A DNA stretch of 64,000 nucleotides from Candidatus Altimarinota bacterium (GTDB lineage: Bacteria > Patescibacteriota > Gracilibacteria > BD1-5 > UBA2023): the NCBI GenBank assembly GCA_014377305.1, contig JACMPW010000007.1, forward strand, positions 1 through 64,000. Direction: 5' to 3'. This document shows positions 8,843 to 19,020 of the stretch, piece by piece; the stretch's first letter is position 1; every line of letters begins with the position of its first letter. Both the position numbers and the translations under genes were made by a program. Below the pieces are notes generated by a model. It was given only the letters and a program-made list of their open reading frames with translations. It had not been told where the DNA came from and did not search any database.

Positions 8843-10843
8843 TTATTTTTTAATACCTTTCATCCACTCCTCTATATCTGATCGGATATCTGCGATGAGA
8901 TCAGTGTCACGCAGATCAGCGAAGTGCATATCTGGGACACCTGATTGGCGGACGCCGTAGACCTCACCAGGTCACCTGAGATCGAGATCTATCTGAGCGA
9001 GCTCGAATCCGTCATTCGTCTGCTCCATCGCTTTCAGTCTATCGCTCTTGTATTCTTTTGTCGTGAAGAGATAGCAATATGACTGATGTGCACCACGACC
9101 GACACGACCACGGAACTGATGGAGCTGTGACAGTCCAAATCTCTCGGCTGCCTCGATACACATGACCGTCGCATTGGGATTGTTGACTCCGACCTCGACC
9201 ACTGAGGTAGATGAGAGTATCTGGATCTTGTTCTCATAGAACTCTTGCATGATCCGATCTTTCTCTTTGCCCGACATCTTGCCATGGATGAGTCCGACCG
9301 AGAGGTGAGGAAAAATCCCCGAGAGGATCTCTTGCATATTGGTCGCTGAGGCGATATCGAGTGTATCTGACTCCTCGACCAGAGGAGATATCCAGTAAAC
9401 TTGTCGACCAGATCTCACCTCTTCGTCCACCCATTTGTAGACTTCGTTTCGGCGTTCCTCCTTCACTACTCGTGTATGGATCGGGAGTCTGCCCGCTGGA
9501 TACTCATCGAGGACCGAGATATCCTGATCTCCATAGAGCGTCAGGGCGAGTGATCGAGGGATCGGAGTTGCTGACATATTGAGACGATGTGGGACGATGA
9601 CACTATTACTACAATATTCCTCGAGGGTTTTGCGTTGTTCCACGCCGAACCGGTGTTGCTCATCCACCACTACGAATCCAAGTCGTGAGAAAGAAACCGA
9701 GTCCTGAATTAGAGCATGTGTCCCGAATATAATATCTGTCTGTCCACTCGCGAGACGAGATCTCGCATCGATCTTGAGTCTAGCTGTGAGTGATCCGACG
9801 AGCAGATCAGAGCTGATTCCCCACTGTATGAGCCAATCCTCTTGTCCCGAGAAGTGCTGACGAGCCAGGATCTCTGTCGGTGCCATGATGGCTACTTGGA
9901 TTCATTTTCACTCAGGGTTTTTGTTCCTACTCAGGAGTATCGCATGTACACTCGCGAGGAGTGCGACGACAGTTTTTCCGGTTCCGACATCTCCCTGGAG
10001 CATACGAGCCATCGCGTGTGGTCGTTCCATATCTTTCAGGATCTGGAAGAGTACGATTCTCTGCTTATTCGTGAGAGGAAATGGGAGCGAAGCAATGAGT
10101 GACCGCATAATATCAACATCGATCTGGAGCTCTGGAGCGAGTCCGAGCGAGTCGCGTTCGAGGGCGTATTTTTTCTCGAGTCCTTTTTTCTGGAAATGAT
10201 AGAGCTCTTCGTATCCGAGCTCCTTTTTTGCCCGCTCAAAATCCTCTATCGAAGTCGGAAAATGAATCGATGATATATTCTCAGCTCTAGTACGGAATAC
10301 ATGTTTGGCTCTGATCTCTACTGGAACCGTATCAGGAAAATTCCCAGCCAAATATGATCTGAGGAGTACAATCTTCTCACGGATCCAGATCCCCGGGATA
10401 TAGTTGAGATCCGAGTATACTGGGGCGATCTCCCTGCGTGTTGAGCGGAGCTGCTCGATCTCAGCAGATGGGAATGTAAGGCGACCATATTCGTACTTGG
10501 GCTTGCCATAGATGAGCACCGTATCTCCAGATGCGAATTGTTGCAAGAGATACTTTCGGTTGAACCACACTGCTTCGGCATATGATCCATCTCAGTCGAC
10601 GAGGACTGCCTTGATGAGGAGTTTTTTGTTGCGTGTATTCTCTGATGTGATGAGTTCGATCCGACACTTCACGACTTGCTTGTCTACGATATTGAGCGAC
10701 GAGAACTGCTCACAGACATCGCTCTTGTCCTCGATATCTCGTGGGAAATAGGTGAGCAGATCAGTCACTGTCTCTATCCCCGCCTCATGGAGTCGCTTGA
10801 TATACGCATCGGTAGTATGGAGGATAGACTTGGTGAGTTGCAT
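8843..10843 (-). CDS. recG: ATP-dependent DNA helicase RecG
   Basis: A 666-residue helicase that remodels stalled forks and recombination intermediates. An N-terminal OB/wedge domain is followed by helicase motifs: LQGDVGTGKT (Walker A), VVDEQHRFG (the RecG DEQH box), NMSATPIPRSL (motif III) and QFRGRVGRG (motif VI). It ends with the RecG C-terminal segment GPGEVYGVRQSGVPDM. Start MQLTKSILHT is chosen because upstream codons add unrelated residues. Three TGA codons encode Gly, including LDLRGPGEV. Length is close to the usual 680-690. Confidence 0.95.
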
Positions 10844-10880
10844 GCCATGAGTATATCGATGATGACAAAAAATGGAAACA

Positions 10881-10910
10881 AAAAAACCACCTGAATTAGG
10901 TAGTTTTTTT
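10881..10910 (-). terminator. Terminator overlapping the end of the 10896 gene
   Basis: ACTACCT, AATTC, AGGTGGT followed by seven T on the minus strand. It includes the stop codon of the gene that ends at 10896 and separates it from recG. Confidence 0.6.
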
Positions 10911-11468
10911 AGGTATGGAAGTCTGCGGCAAGTTTGGTATACGAATATATGCATCTCATTTTTTCTCTTTTGGTGGTTGTTCGATAATTTCTATTGGAAT
11001 ATACGATGCTGGAAGAGCGTTTGTGAAGTCTACAATTTTATTCGCAATATCTCGAACTGCATTTTTACCAAAAATATCCTGTAGTGCCTCATATCTCATG
11101 ATTCGAGTATCGGGACGCCATGTACTCGGATTAAAAGTAATATCTGGTCAATTATATAGAGGCATAATTCATTTTCCTGCTACTTCTGCCCTACACTGTG
11201 CCATGAGATTGAAGCGAGCCTCACATACGGCCCGCTCCACAATGAGTGTTGTTATGAGCTCTTTCAGGAAAATCTCATGTCCTGGTTTAATTGGTCCCAG
11301 ATTCAATACTTTGCCATCCAATAGCACAGATGATCATTTTTTAGAATTATCAATTATCAATTTTCCAGATAAATACTGTTTAGCATTATTTTTATCCCAT
11401 CACTTAGATAGCTCTGCAAGATGATTCATAGATTCCTGAATATATATACTTTCTTTTTCTATTCACAT
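10896..11468 (-). CDS. Unknown protein, about 190 residues
   Basis: Not recognised. It reads MGIEKESIYIQESMNHLAELSKG from the ATG at 11468; an internal ATG at 11429 is an alternative start. Five TGA codons are in frame. The middle (GHEIFLKELITTLIVERAVCEARFNLMAQCRAEV) looks helical. The later part carries FNPSTWRPDTRIMRYEALQDIFGKNAVRDIANKIVDF, and the tail is proline-rich. No signal peptide or membrane segment. It follows the 11488 gene by about 20 bases and ends at a terminator. Confidence 0.65.
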
Positions 11469-11487
11469 ATTCTATAGAAATTAATAA

Positions 11488-11814
11488 TTATGCTGCAAGA
11501 GCAACTCGCTCATCATTGGCTGCTGATCGTACAGCAAAAGAAGTACCAGATTCTTGGATCTGTACTCGCATACCATCATAGATGAGAGTCTTTCCGATGA
11601 GACTCTTGACTCCGAGGAGGAGACTCGGGCCAAATCCACTGATACCAAATATTCGCTCAAGATCAGCAATCGTATCAGTCATCTCAACTGTATGAGATCT
11701 CGGACTCAGTACGAATTGTACGGCACTCGCAACTGATGATTTGCGAGATACTACAGATGATAACTCGTGTACAAGACGAGTCTCGGGGGCACCATGTGTG
11801 AGAGTATTGGTCAT
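11488..11814 (-). CDS. Unknown small protein, 108 residues
   Basis: Starts MTNTLTHGAPETRLVHELSS and ends NDERVALAA. It has Ser/Val-rich, probably alpha/beta sequence, no TGA codon and no recognisable motif. It is the first gene of a two-gene unit with 10896-11468 and is divergent from the T-box leader of glyS. Confidence 0.55.
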   Translation of the reverse strand: MTNTLTHGAPETRLVHELSSVVSRKSSVASAVQFVLSPRSHTVEMTDTIADLERIFGISGFGPSLLLGVKSLIGKTLIYDGMRVQIQESGTSFAVRSAANDERVALAA

Positions 11815-11894
11815 AGATATGGGATAGGAAATAAAGTTACCAAATCACTATGTCACAATAGTTTTATTTTTGCAAATATTCTCATCACTTTTCT

Positions 11895-11922
11895 TTGCAT
11901 TTTATTCACTTTCATCTATACT
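11895..11922 (+). promoter_or_regulatory. Promoter of the glyS T-box leader
   Basis: TTGCAT (11895-11900) and TATACT (11917-11922) with a 16-base spacer. It predicts a transcript start near 11929, just ahead of the T-box elements. Confidence 0.55.
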
Positions 11923-11928
11923 CGTATG

Positions 11929-12082
11929 AGTTTGTATCTCTGACGAGCTCGATTGGCACCGAGGGAGGAGAAAAACTACGATAAAGTTGTTCTGAAAATT
12001 CAGAAAACTTGGGTGGAACCGTCCAAAATAATTCACATTATAGGACCCCAAGAAAGTTTAATCTTTTTTGTGGGTCTTTTTT
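11929..12082 (+). ncRNA. T-box riboswitch leader of glycyl-tRNA synthetase
   Basis: The T-box core GGGTGGAACCG lies at 12011-12021. The antiterminator folds well: CTTGGG (12008-12013) pairs with CCCAAG (12047-12052), and GTCC (12021-12024) pairs with GGAC (12043-12046). These helices enclose the UGGAACC bulge that binds the tRNA acceptor end. An overlapping terminator, GACCC...GGGTC (12044-12076) followed by six U, competes with it. A stem III-like TTCTGA/TCAGAA hairpin precedes it. Upstream, a short hairpin CTCG-ATTGGCAC-CGAG exposes GGC (11955-11957), a glycine codon followed by A, as a candidate specifier. Stem I appears very short. The next plus-strand gene is glyS, about 360 bases on. 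From 12083 to 12443 the sequence is AT-rich with no gene I can support. Confidence 0.75.
12044..12082 (+). terminator. T-box regulatory terminator
   Basis: GACCC (12044-12048) and GGGTC (12072-12076), extended by AAGAAAG/CTTTTTT around the loop TTTAAT, then a U tract. It is mutually exclusive with the antiterminator at 12008-12052. Confidence 0.75.
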
Positions 12083-12443
12083 ATTTTTCTATCTTTATCG
12101 TTATGTATAAGCTATCATCTTATTGAAAATTTGGTTCAATTTCTTTTTTTATTGGATTTATAGTATTTAATCTATTTTTTTCTGAAGATATTCTCATGGT
12201 TCCTTCGGGCATAACTATCTCATGACTTGAAAATAATTTACTTTTTATAAATAAATATCTCATAGATATCGTATCGTGATATATCAGTTTTAGTACATAT
12301 GGATGATTACAATTATGGATTGTTCTAATATTCTGATTTTTATTAAATATAGCTCTAATATATTTAGTATTCAGTACTATTGAATATATAGTCAAAGAAA
12401 TCAAGCATTGACCTAAATTTTAATTTTTTTCACTTTCCCATTT

Positions 12444-13844
12444 ATGCCTACTCTCGAAATGTCTACTCTCGTCACCTTTGCAAAAACAAAGGGATTCGTC
12501 TACCAAGGTTCTGAGATCTACGGTGGTCTCGCGAACTCTTGGGACTATGGTCAACTCGGAGCTCTCCTCAAAGAAAATATCAAAAATCTCTGGATAAAAG
12601 AATTTGTCCAGAAACGCAAAGATATGGTACTCCTCGATGCATCGATCATGATGAATCCCAATGTCTGGGTCGCATCTGGTCATGTCGGATCGTTCTCTGA
12701 TCCACTCATGGAGTGTCGTGGATGCAACACTCGTCATCGTGCAGACAAGCTGATTGAGGAGGCACTAGAGAAAAATGCGAGCTTCCCTGTACCAAATAAT
12801 TGGGCAGGAGACAAGACTCCACTCGAAGATCTGAATGTCTATAATAAATCGGGTCATCTCGCTTGTCCGAACTGTGGAGCCAAGAACTGGGGTGAAGTGA
12901 AGCGATTTAATCTTATGCTCTCAACGAGCCAAGGTACTACTGAGGATGCGACAGCACTTGTTTACCTGCGTCCTGAGACCGCTCAGGGAATTTTTGTGAA
13001 CTTCCCGAATATTGCACGCAGTTCCAGGAAAAAAATCCCATTCGGAGTTGCTCAATGTGGTAAAGCATTCCGCAATGAGATCACACCAAAGAACTTCATA
13101 TTCAGAACGAGAGAGTTCGAGCAGATCGAGATCGAGTACTTCTGCAAACCAGGTACTGATGCAGAGACATTCGAGACTTGGCTCGTGGATGAGGGCAAAT
13201 TCTTCACAGATGCACTGGGACTCAAGGCAGATAAAGTCAGATTCGTCGAGATCCCAGCAGAGGGACTGCCTCACTATTCCAAGAGAGCAGGAGACTTTGA
13301 GTATCTCTTTCCATTTGGCTGGGGAGAGATCTCTACTCTCGCTAACAGAACTGACTATGATCTCGGAGCTCATATGAAACACTCTGGAGCGGATCTCTCC
13401 TACTTCGACCCGTATGACAATACCAAGTATCTCCCCTATGTCATCGAACCATCGATCGGACTCTCTCGTCTGACCCTCGCAGCAATGTGTGATGCCTACG
13501 ATGAGATCCCAGGTGAGGAGTGAACATCGAAGGTAGTGATGCGATTTGCCCCTGCGGTTGCTCCGATCAAGGTAGGAGTATTCCCTCTGGTAAAAAAATT
13601 CGCCGAGTCAGCAAACGAGCTCTATGATATCTTGTCAAAAGAATTCATGTGTGAATATGATGAGGCGGGTACAATCGGAAAACGATATCAGCGAGCTGAT
13701 GAGATCGGTATTCCTTTTAGCATATGTGTTGAGCCTGAGAACTATGATCAGTGGCAGGTAACTGTCCGTGATAGAGATAGTGGTGAGCAAGAGATCGTGA
13801 GGATAGATGAATTGGTGCTATGGTTGAAGCAAAAAGGTTGCTAA
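12444..13844 (+). CDS. glyS: Glycyl-tRNA synthetase (alpha2 class II type)
   Basis: A 466-residue enzyme that charges tRNA-Gly, here including whatever tRNA reads UGA. The N-terminus is FVYQGSEIYGGLANSWDYGQLG. Motif 2 (KAFRNEITPKNFIFRTREFEQ) lies near residue 205 and motif 3 (YVIEPSIGLSRL) near 333. The C-terminal anticodon-binding domain starts after an in-frame TGA at 13521-13523 (PGEE-Gly-TSK) and carries FAPAVAPIKVGVFPLVKK. Under the standard code the protein would lose its anticodon-binding domain. The T-box leader upstream implies control by uncharged tRNA-Gly. Confidence 0.95.
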
Positions 13845-13863
13845 TTTCTAAAATTCGAATCCT

Positions 13864-14454
13864 ATGCATACTCTTATAGACTCTCTCTTCTCATTTTTCT
13901 CCACGATCGACTATATCGCGATATTCATCCTGATGACACTCGAGTCATCGATATTCCCTGTGCCATCAGAGCTAGTGATGATACCTGCGTGAGTATCTGC
14001 GATGGGCGGATATATCGATCCAGTACTCGCGACACTCGTCGGTGGGGTTGGATCTGTAGTGGGTGCACTGTTGAATTATTTCATACTCGGCAAATGGCTC
14101 GGGCGTCCTTTTCTCGAAAAATATGGGAAGTATATTCTCATCACTCCTGAGAAATATGAGAAAGCGGAAAAAATATTTCTCCAAAATGATAAAATATATA
14201 CATTCATCGGACGACTCATCCCCGTAGTTCGTCACCTGATTTCAATCCCTGCTGGTATTTTTCGTATGCCACTCACCCCATTTGTATCGATCACATTCGC
14301 CTGAGCTACTCTCTGGTGTGCTATCCTCGTAGCTCTCGGCTACTATCTCTGAGAACCAGTTATCGAGGTGACCAAGCAATATGGCAAGGAGCTGACATAT
14401 ATAGCGATCCCTGCGATTGGTATATATATCTGGTACAAGATTTTTAAAAAATAG
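13864..14454 (+). CDS. DedA-family membrane protein
   Basis: A 196-residue polytopic protein of the DedA/VTT family, whose members act as lipid scramblases or proton-coupled transporters. It shows the family's reentrant signature ESSIFPVPSELVMIPAG near 30, later GGVGSVVGALLNYFILGKWLG, and the conserved FIGRLIPVVRHLISIPAGI near 115. Four or more hydrophobic segments. TGA codons encode Gly in IPAG, TFAGATLW and YLGEP. It follows glyS by 19 bases and runs into the next gene with five bases between. Confidence 0.88.
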
Positions 14455-14458
14455 AAAG

Positions 14459-15112
14459 ATGAACACACTCATATTTATCGATGGAGGTATGTCATTTGCT
14501 ACTTATGAGGAGTATCTCACTTGGCTCAAAAAAGACTATACTGAGTGGTGTAAAAATGTCTGGAATCCAGAGCCACGGAAAAAGTGGAAACACAAGGTTG
14601 CATCACAATGGGTGAATGATGGATGAGTTGCGTATATCCCAGAGATGCCTTGTGATCTCGATGCCAAATATATCGAGTGGAAAATCGTATTCGAGAGTGT
14701 CATGGAGAAGCTCTCAGTAAGAGATAATATCACTCTCATCGGACATTCTCTCGGTGGCAACTTCCTCCTGAAGTATTTTGGAGAGATAGAGAAATATGAT
14801 GGCAATATGCAGGCAGATAGTCAAGAACAAATTAATCTCCTTTTCATCCAAAATATCCATCTCATAGCTGCTTGTATCTCTGAGTGAGATTTCACAATAC
14901 CTGAGAACTACGATACGCTCAGATCTCTCGGGAGCAAGGTACATATCTGGCATGCGGAGGATGATATGATGGTTCCATTTGCGACAGGGAAACAACTCAA
15001 AGCAGAACTTCCCGAGGCCGTGACTCACTTCTTCTGAAGTGAAAAATGATACGGACACTTTTCTCCACTTGCTGTATTCCCAGAGTTTGAGGATGCTATA
15101 TTTTCAGAATAA
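14459..15112 (+). CDS. Alpha/beta hydrolase (RBBP9/YdeN-like)
   Basis: A 217-residue predicted serine hydrolase. The nucleophile elbow is TLIGHSLGGNF (Ser near 98), the acid is in HIWHAEDDMMVPF, and the catalytic His is in KGYGHFSPL. The N-terminus MNTLIFIDGGMSF leads straight into the core fold, with no signal peptide. Five TGA codons supply Gly, including FFGSEKGYGHF. Family members have poorly known esterase activity, so the substrate is unknown. It is probably co-transcribed with the DedA gene. Confidence 0.8.
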
Positions 15113-15129
15113 GGCTCGAATAGTTGAGA

Positions 15130-15432
15130 TTACTTCTGATTTTTGCCCCACCAATCTGCGAGTTGTATCAGTTTTTTTGAGAGATCTTGTCCGAGTGGAG
15201 AGAGTGAATACCTGGAGTCGGGAGTATTTTTGAGAAGGATTCACTCTGTGACGAGTTCAGTGAGACGATCGGTGAGTATCTTGGTATTGGCCTCTCCGAT
15301 ATCTCGACGTATATCCGTGAATGTCTTTGCCCCGTGATCGACTGCCTGGAGGATAAATAGTACCCACTTCTTTCCGAGGATTGCAAAGAGTCACTGAGCA
15401 TGTGGGCAGCTACATTGCGGAGAACGAACCAT
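15130..15432 (-). CDS. HxlR-family transcriptional regulator
   Basis: A 100-residue winged-helix protein. The HxlR pattern is clear: CPHAQGLFAILGKKWVLFIL near 9-28, then FTDIRRDIGEANTKILTDRL and the wing SRYSLSPLG. Two TGA codons are read as Gly (AQGLF, TEGIL). It is divergent from the nitroreductase at 15546, and HxlR proteins often sense oxidants or electrophiles and control an adjacent oxidoreductase. Regulation of that gene is inferred from this arrangement. The 113-base divergent region is AT-rich and holds TATAAT-like boxes. Confidence 0.85.
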
Positions 15433-15545
15433 AATATGGTATTAATATAGAAACAATATAATCAATTTCTTTTTTAAAGCAAAAAATTTGCTTTTCTCTC
15501 TGATTTCAGTAATATATTTTTACTTTATTTTTTACACTAAAAATT

Positions 15546-16169
15546 ATGTCTTTTCTCTCCAATCTCAACTGGCGATATGCAACCAAAAAATTCGATACAA
15601 CTAAAAAAGTATCTGATGAAGATCTTGCAAAAATCCTCGAAGCCATCCGTATGACTCCGACATCGTTCGGGATGATGCCATACCACTTCTATATCGTAAC
15701 CAATCCAGATATCCTGTTACAGATCCAACCTATTGCATGGGGACAACCACAGATTACAACATGTTCTCATCTCATCATATTCGCAGCTCGTAGCGATCTC
15801 ATAGCAAACAAAGATGAGTACTTCGACCTCATGTCAGGTGGTAATAATGAGGTACGAGCACAGCTGAAGTGATACGAAGATATGGTAACAGGATTTGCTC
15901 AGTCCAAAGACGAGTCAGCAGCGATAGCATGGTCAGCAAGACAGACCTATATTGCTCATGGATTTGCACTCGCAGCATGTGCCGAACTCGAGATCGACTC
16001 ATGTGCTATGGAATGAGCAGATTTCGATGCAGTTGGCAAGATCCTCGGACTCCCTGCTACGCAAAAAGCTGTCGTCCTGCTCCCGATCGGATATCGAGCC
16101 GAGTGAGAGGCTCCTCGAGGACCCAAGGTACGATTCACGAGAGAGGCTCTCTTCACAGAAATCAAATAA
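15546..16169 (+). CDS. FMN-dependent NAD(P)H nitroreductase family protein
   Basis: A 207-residue nitroreductase-fold flavoprotein. The N-terminus is LNWRYATKKFD, then the FMN-binding region IRMTPTSFGMMPYHFYIV near 33-50. The C-terminus carries AVVLLPIGYRAEGEAPRGPKVRF, typical of the NfsB/dihydropteridine-reductase group. TGA encodes Gly at three or more sites (for example QLKGYEDM and EGADFD). It probably reduces quinones or nitro compounds with NAD(P)H. It lies opposite the HxlR regulator and ends at a strong terminator. Confidence 0.85.
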
Positions 16170-16176
16170 GTAATCA

Positions 16177-16210
16177 ATCCACTCCGTGAGTACTCACGGA
16201 GTGGATTTTT
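16177..16210 (+). terminator. Terminator after the nitroreductase gene
   Basis: A perfect palindrome, ATCCACTCCGTGAGTACTCACGGAGTGGAT, centred on GAGTACTC and followed by five T. It belongs to a set of GAGTACTC-centred terminators in this window. Confidence 0.85.
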
Positions 16211-16313
16211 ATATAGCCAAAATTGCTCCTTTGGGATTTTTTTGACAAAAAGAAAATTACTCTATATTTCATATAGAAATTTTATTTCTGTTTTACTTTT
16301 TATCATCGTACCT

Positions 16314-16829
16314 ATGCCTAGTATCAAGGAAGCAGCTCAGAAAATCGGACAAGAAGCAGAAACAGCTCGCAATACCAAGTCGACTCGTCTCTGGTTTCTC
16401 CTCCTCGTTGGTGCTGTATTATTCGTCCTCTGGTGGATGGGCAAGATCAAGACAGCATTTGCAATCGGTCTCGGTGTAGTCCTCCTCGCAGCTATCGGTA
16501 TCCAGACTATGGACTATGATCTCGATCTCGGCTCACTCTGGGCAGGCAATAGTATCGCAGACTCTCGTGTACAACAGACCAAGGATGGTATCAAACTCAT
16601 GGGATCATGCGTCAAATCTCAAGGCAAGACTATAGCCGATCTCAACTGTAATAACTTCAAGACACAAGAAGAGGCTCAAGCCAAATATGATACCTGTGCT
16701 ACTCAGATCGCCTCATACAATGCTGGGAAATCAGCAACAGATATCAAAAATCTCGATATCTATGGTCTCGATGGGAACAAGAACGGTGTCGTATGTGAGG
16801 CACTCCCTCATCTCACTCCTGCGATGTAA
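16314..16829 (+). CDS. Membrane protein with excalibur calcium-binding domain
   Basis: A 171-residue protein. Two hydrophobic helices lie near 26-44 and 50-66 (LWFLLLVGAVLFVLWWMG and the following segment). A C-terminal excalibur domain has IADLNCNNFKTQEEAQAKYDTC and then LDGNKNGVVCEALP, the DxDxDG-like Ca-binding loop with its Cys pair. No TGA codon. The start MPSIKEAAQ is preferred over an upstream ATG that would add a third, weaker hydrophobic stretch. Excalibur domains usually sit on the outer face; the function here is unknown. Confidence 0.8.
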   Translation: MPSIKEAAQKIGQEAETARNTKSTRLWFLLLVGAVLFVLWWMGKIKTAFAIGLGVVLLAAIGIQTMDYDLDLGSLWAGNSIADSRVQQTKDGIKLMGSCVKSQGKTIADLNCNNFKTQEEAQAKYDTCATQIASYNAGKSATDIKNLDIYGLDGNKNGVVCEALPHLTPAM

Positions 16830-16837
16830 TGCGAAAC

Positions 16838-16874
16838 AAAAATCCTCTCCCGAGTACTGGGGAGAGGATTTTTT
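16838..16874. terminator. Bidirectional terminator between convergent genes
   Basis: AAAATCCTCTCCCGAGTACTGGGGAGAGGATTTTTT, read in two halves around GAGTACT. It serves the excalibur gene (plus) and the CDF gene (minus), and its T tract abuts the stop codon of the latter. Confidence 0.85.
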
Positions 16875-17787
16875 ATGCTACGACCTCATAGCTCGGTTCG
16901 ACATGGACGACGACACTCGCTATATTGGTGAATGTTTGTTTGATATCATTCTCGACCTGATGAGCAATCACATGTCACTCACGGACGGTCTGCTCACCAT
17001 CAATGAGGAGATGGAGCTCAGTGATACGGTCGAATCCACTCTTTCGGACGATACAGGTATTGATATTTTTGACAGCTATGTTGCGAGCTATGATAGTCCT
17101 AACCGCCTGTTCCATATCTGGATGATCGACCTCATCGAGGAGCTCACGGATCGCCGGCCAACCGATATGATAGATATTGTAGCACATGAACAGTGCAGCG
17201 ATCAGAGCAGCCCAGTCAGCCGCAGTTGCAAATGTCGGACCTGCGAATAGAGCAATGAGTGTACCGATGAGTGCAATCCCTGTCGTCACCGCATCAGAGA
17301 GATGGTGGAAGGCATCCCCCGTGACCGCAGTACTCTGGAGTGACTTGCCTATAGCGAGTGCTCGGACGAAGAGTGTTCCCTTGAGTATCACAACTGCGAG
17401 TAGTATCCAGAGTATCCACGGTGCCGGGAGTCCTGTGTCTGGACTTTGCAGGCGGGCGATCGCTCACTTCACGATCTCGATGACGGCGAATATGAGCAAT
17501 ATAGATACAGCGAGTCCTGCCATCGGCTCCGTCTTGCCATGACCATATGGATGATTGGCATCAACTGGTCGCTGAGCATAACGGACACCGAGATATACGA
17601 TCCCAGATCCGATGATATCGGTCGTAGACTCGATCGCATCAGCGATGAGTACATAGGAGTTTCCGAATATCCCACCAAGGAACTTCACGGTTGCGAGTGA
17701 GATATTGGCCGCGATACCGAAGAGAGCTATGTTTTCTCCATCTTTGGGGGTATTGAGTGTAGGAGTCTTGTTCATGCGCTCTAGCAT
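16873..17787 (-). CDS. Cation diffusion facilitator (CDF) metal efflux protein
   Basis: A 304-residue CDF/CzcD-like exporter of Zn, Fe, Mn or similar divalent ions. The transmembrane metal site is visible as VLIADAIESTTD (first half-site) and GDAFHHLSDAVTTG (HxxxD half-site). VDANHPYGHGKTEP is the conserved cytoplasmic His loop. The C-terminal ferredoxin-like domain spans TIIARNIAVKNINTCIV to the end. TGA codons join the segments at EIVKGAIARL and TVREGHVIA. The ATG at 17775 is an alternative start. Metal specificity cannot be read with confidence. Confidence 0.92.
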
Positions 17788-17810
17788 AGAGCAAAAAATA
17801 GGAAAATCAA

Positions 17811-17845
17811 AAAAATCCTATCCCGAGTACTCGGGATAGGATTTT
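17811..17845. terminator. GAGTACTC-centred terminator
   Basis: AAAATCCTATCCCGAGTACTCGGGATAGGATTTTG, a near-perfect palindrome. It lies between the META-domain gene, whose minus-strand transcript starts further right, and the CDF gene. Confidence 0.8.
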
Positions 17846-17887
17846 GTTTTGTTAGGGATATATCTACATACCATACGTATATATATC

Positions 17888-18802
17888 TCACTTCTTGGTC
17901 GTGATGACGAGGTGCATCGTCGGGCCTGTGGATCCAGCCATGAGGCGGAGTGCCTGGAGTGAGTAGATCGCCCCATCGAGTACAAAGTTATTCTCTAGAA
18001 TCATCGACTGACCCTCACAATACATCATCGTACTCGCGAGTCCTGGAGAGGAGATCGTATTGCCTGAGAGAGTATATGATCCGAACATATTGTTGCAAAA
18101 CTTGGCTGAGAGTCTATCTCGCTCAATAGTCAGTGTATATCCAGTACTCGTGATCGGAGTAGAATTATATCCGATGAGTGTCCATCTCCCGAGGAGTGGA
18201 TTTTCTGTAGGCTGTGATCTCTTCGAGAGTACTCGGATGAGTGAATACGAGTGTGATGATCCATCTGCTGGAGGATTGTCTACCTTGGTCTCGAGAACCA
18301 ACAGACGATAACTATATCCAGAGAGATAATCAAATCCAATAATAGTGTTATAAAAATTCTGCCATATTTTCTGCCATCACATGCGCACCTGGAGACACTC
18401 CATCGGTGCTACACCAGTACATGCTTGTTTCTCTGGTGCAATAGTCAAGATACGAACTCGTGATTCCCATGGACGGATACATTGCTTCGCAAGGAAATTC
18501 CAAGAGTATCCAGCCGATGCCTTGCATCCATGGATATCACTATCACCTCAGACGATGACTGGAGGAGTGATAACCGATCCATCACATGCACCAGTCGTGA
18601 TATTCGTTGCGTGAGATGCGTTTGCCATACATGAGTTGGAGAAGGTCTGTCTCACAGGATAACATGGAGCCGTGATACACTGTACCTGGACGGAGCCACA
18701 TACAGGAGCATACTCCATAGTACAGGCAATAGTATCAGTACTAGCTGAGACGCTTGCTATACCTGCAAGGATGAATACAAGTAGTGTGAAAAAAAATTTC
18801 AT
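17888..18802 (-). CDS. Secreted protein with Kazal-like, DUF4377 and META domains
   Basis: A 304-residue exported protein. The signal peptide is MKFFFTLLVFILAGIASVSA. A Cys-rich Kazal-like module follows (CTMEYAPVCG...CITAPCYPV...FSNSCMANA...TGAC, about 27-73). DUF4377 comes next (QACTGVAPMECLQVR, IIGFDYLSGYSYRLLVLETKV) and then a C-terminal META/HslJ domain (LLGRWTLIGYNSTPI, FGSYTLSGNTI). Two TGA codons join the parts, at VIVGGDSD and VRMGWQ. The Kazal fold suggests protease inhibition, while META domains occur in heat-shock or antibiotic-tolerance envelope proteins. The combined role is unknown. Confidence 0.82.
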
Positions 18803-19020
18803 AGAAAATATATTAAAAAATAGTGAGAATATTCTATGAAAATATGTGAGAGAAACAAGGCTCCTCACGCGAACTTCACCATAACATCGAGAAGCATTCG
18901 TACCAATCTCTCTTTTGGAATTCAGATTGTCTCGGATCTCCCTTTGCACAAAATTCACGCGAACCAACTTGCATATTCGACGAGTATTTCTATACTCTCT
19001 CTATCCTAATTATCACTCCT
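18803..19020. promoter_or_regulatory. Divergent intergenic region
   Basis: The 218 bases between the divergent starts of the META/DUF4377 and DUF3298 genes must hold both promoters. A TATATT-like box lies close to the minus-strand start. No operator or hairpin stands out. Confidence 0.35.

Noticed and set aside
12120-12404. A 94-codon frame on the minus strand between the T-box and glyS
   Set aside because: It has only a TTG start, AT-driven composition and no recognisable motif, and lies within the likely leader of glyS. I keep it as possible noise.
12444-13523. GlyRS as a truncated enzyme plus a separate anticodon-binding protein
   Set aside because: The TGA at 13521 is a sense codon; the frame is continuous.
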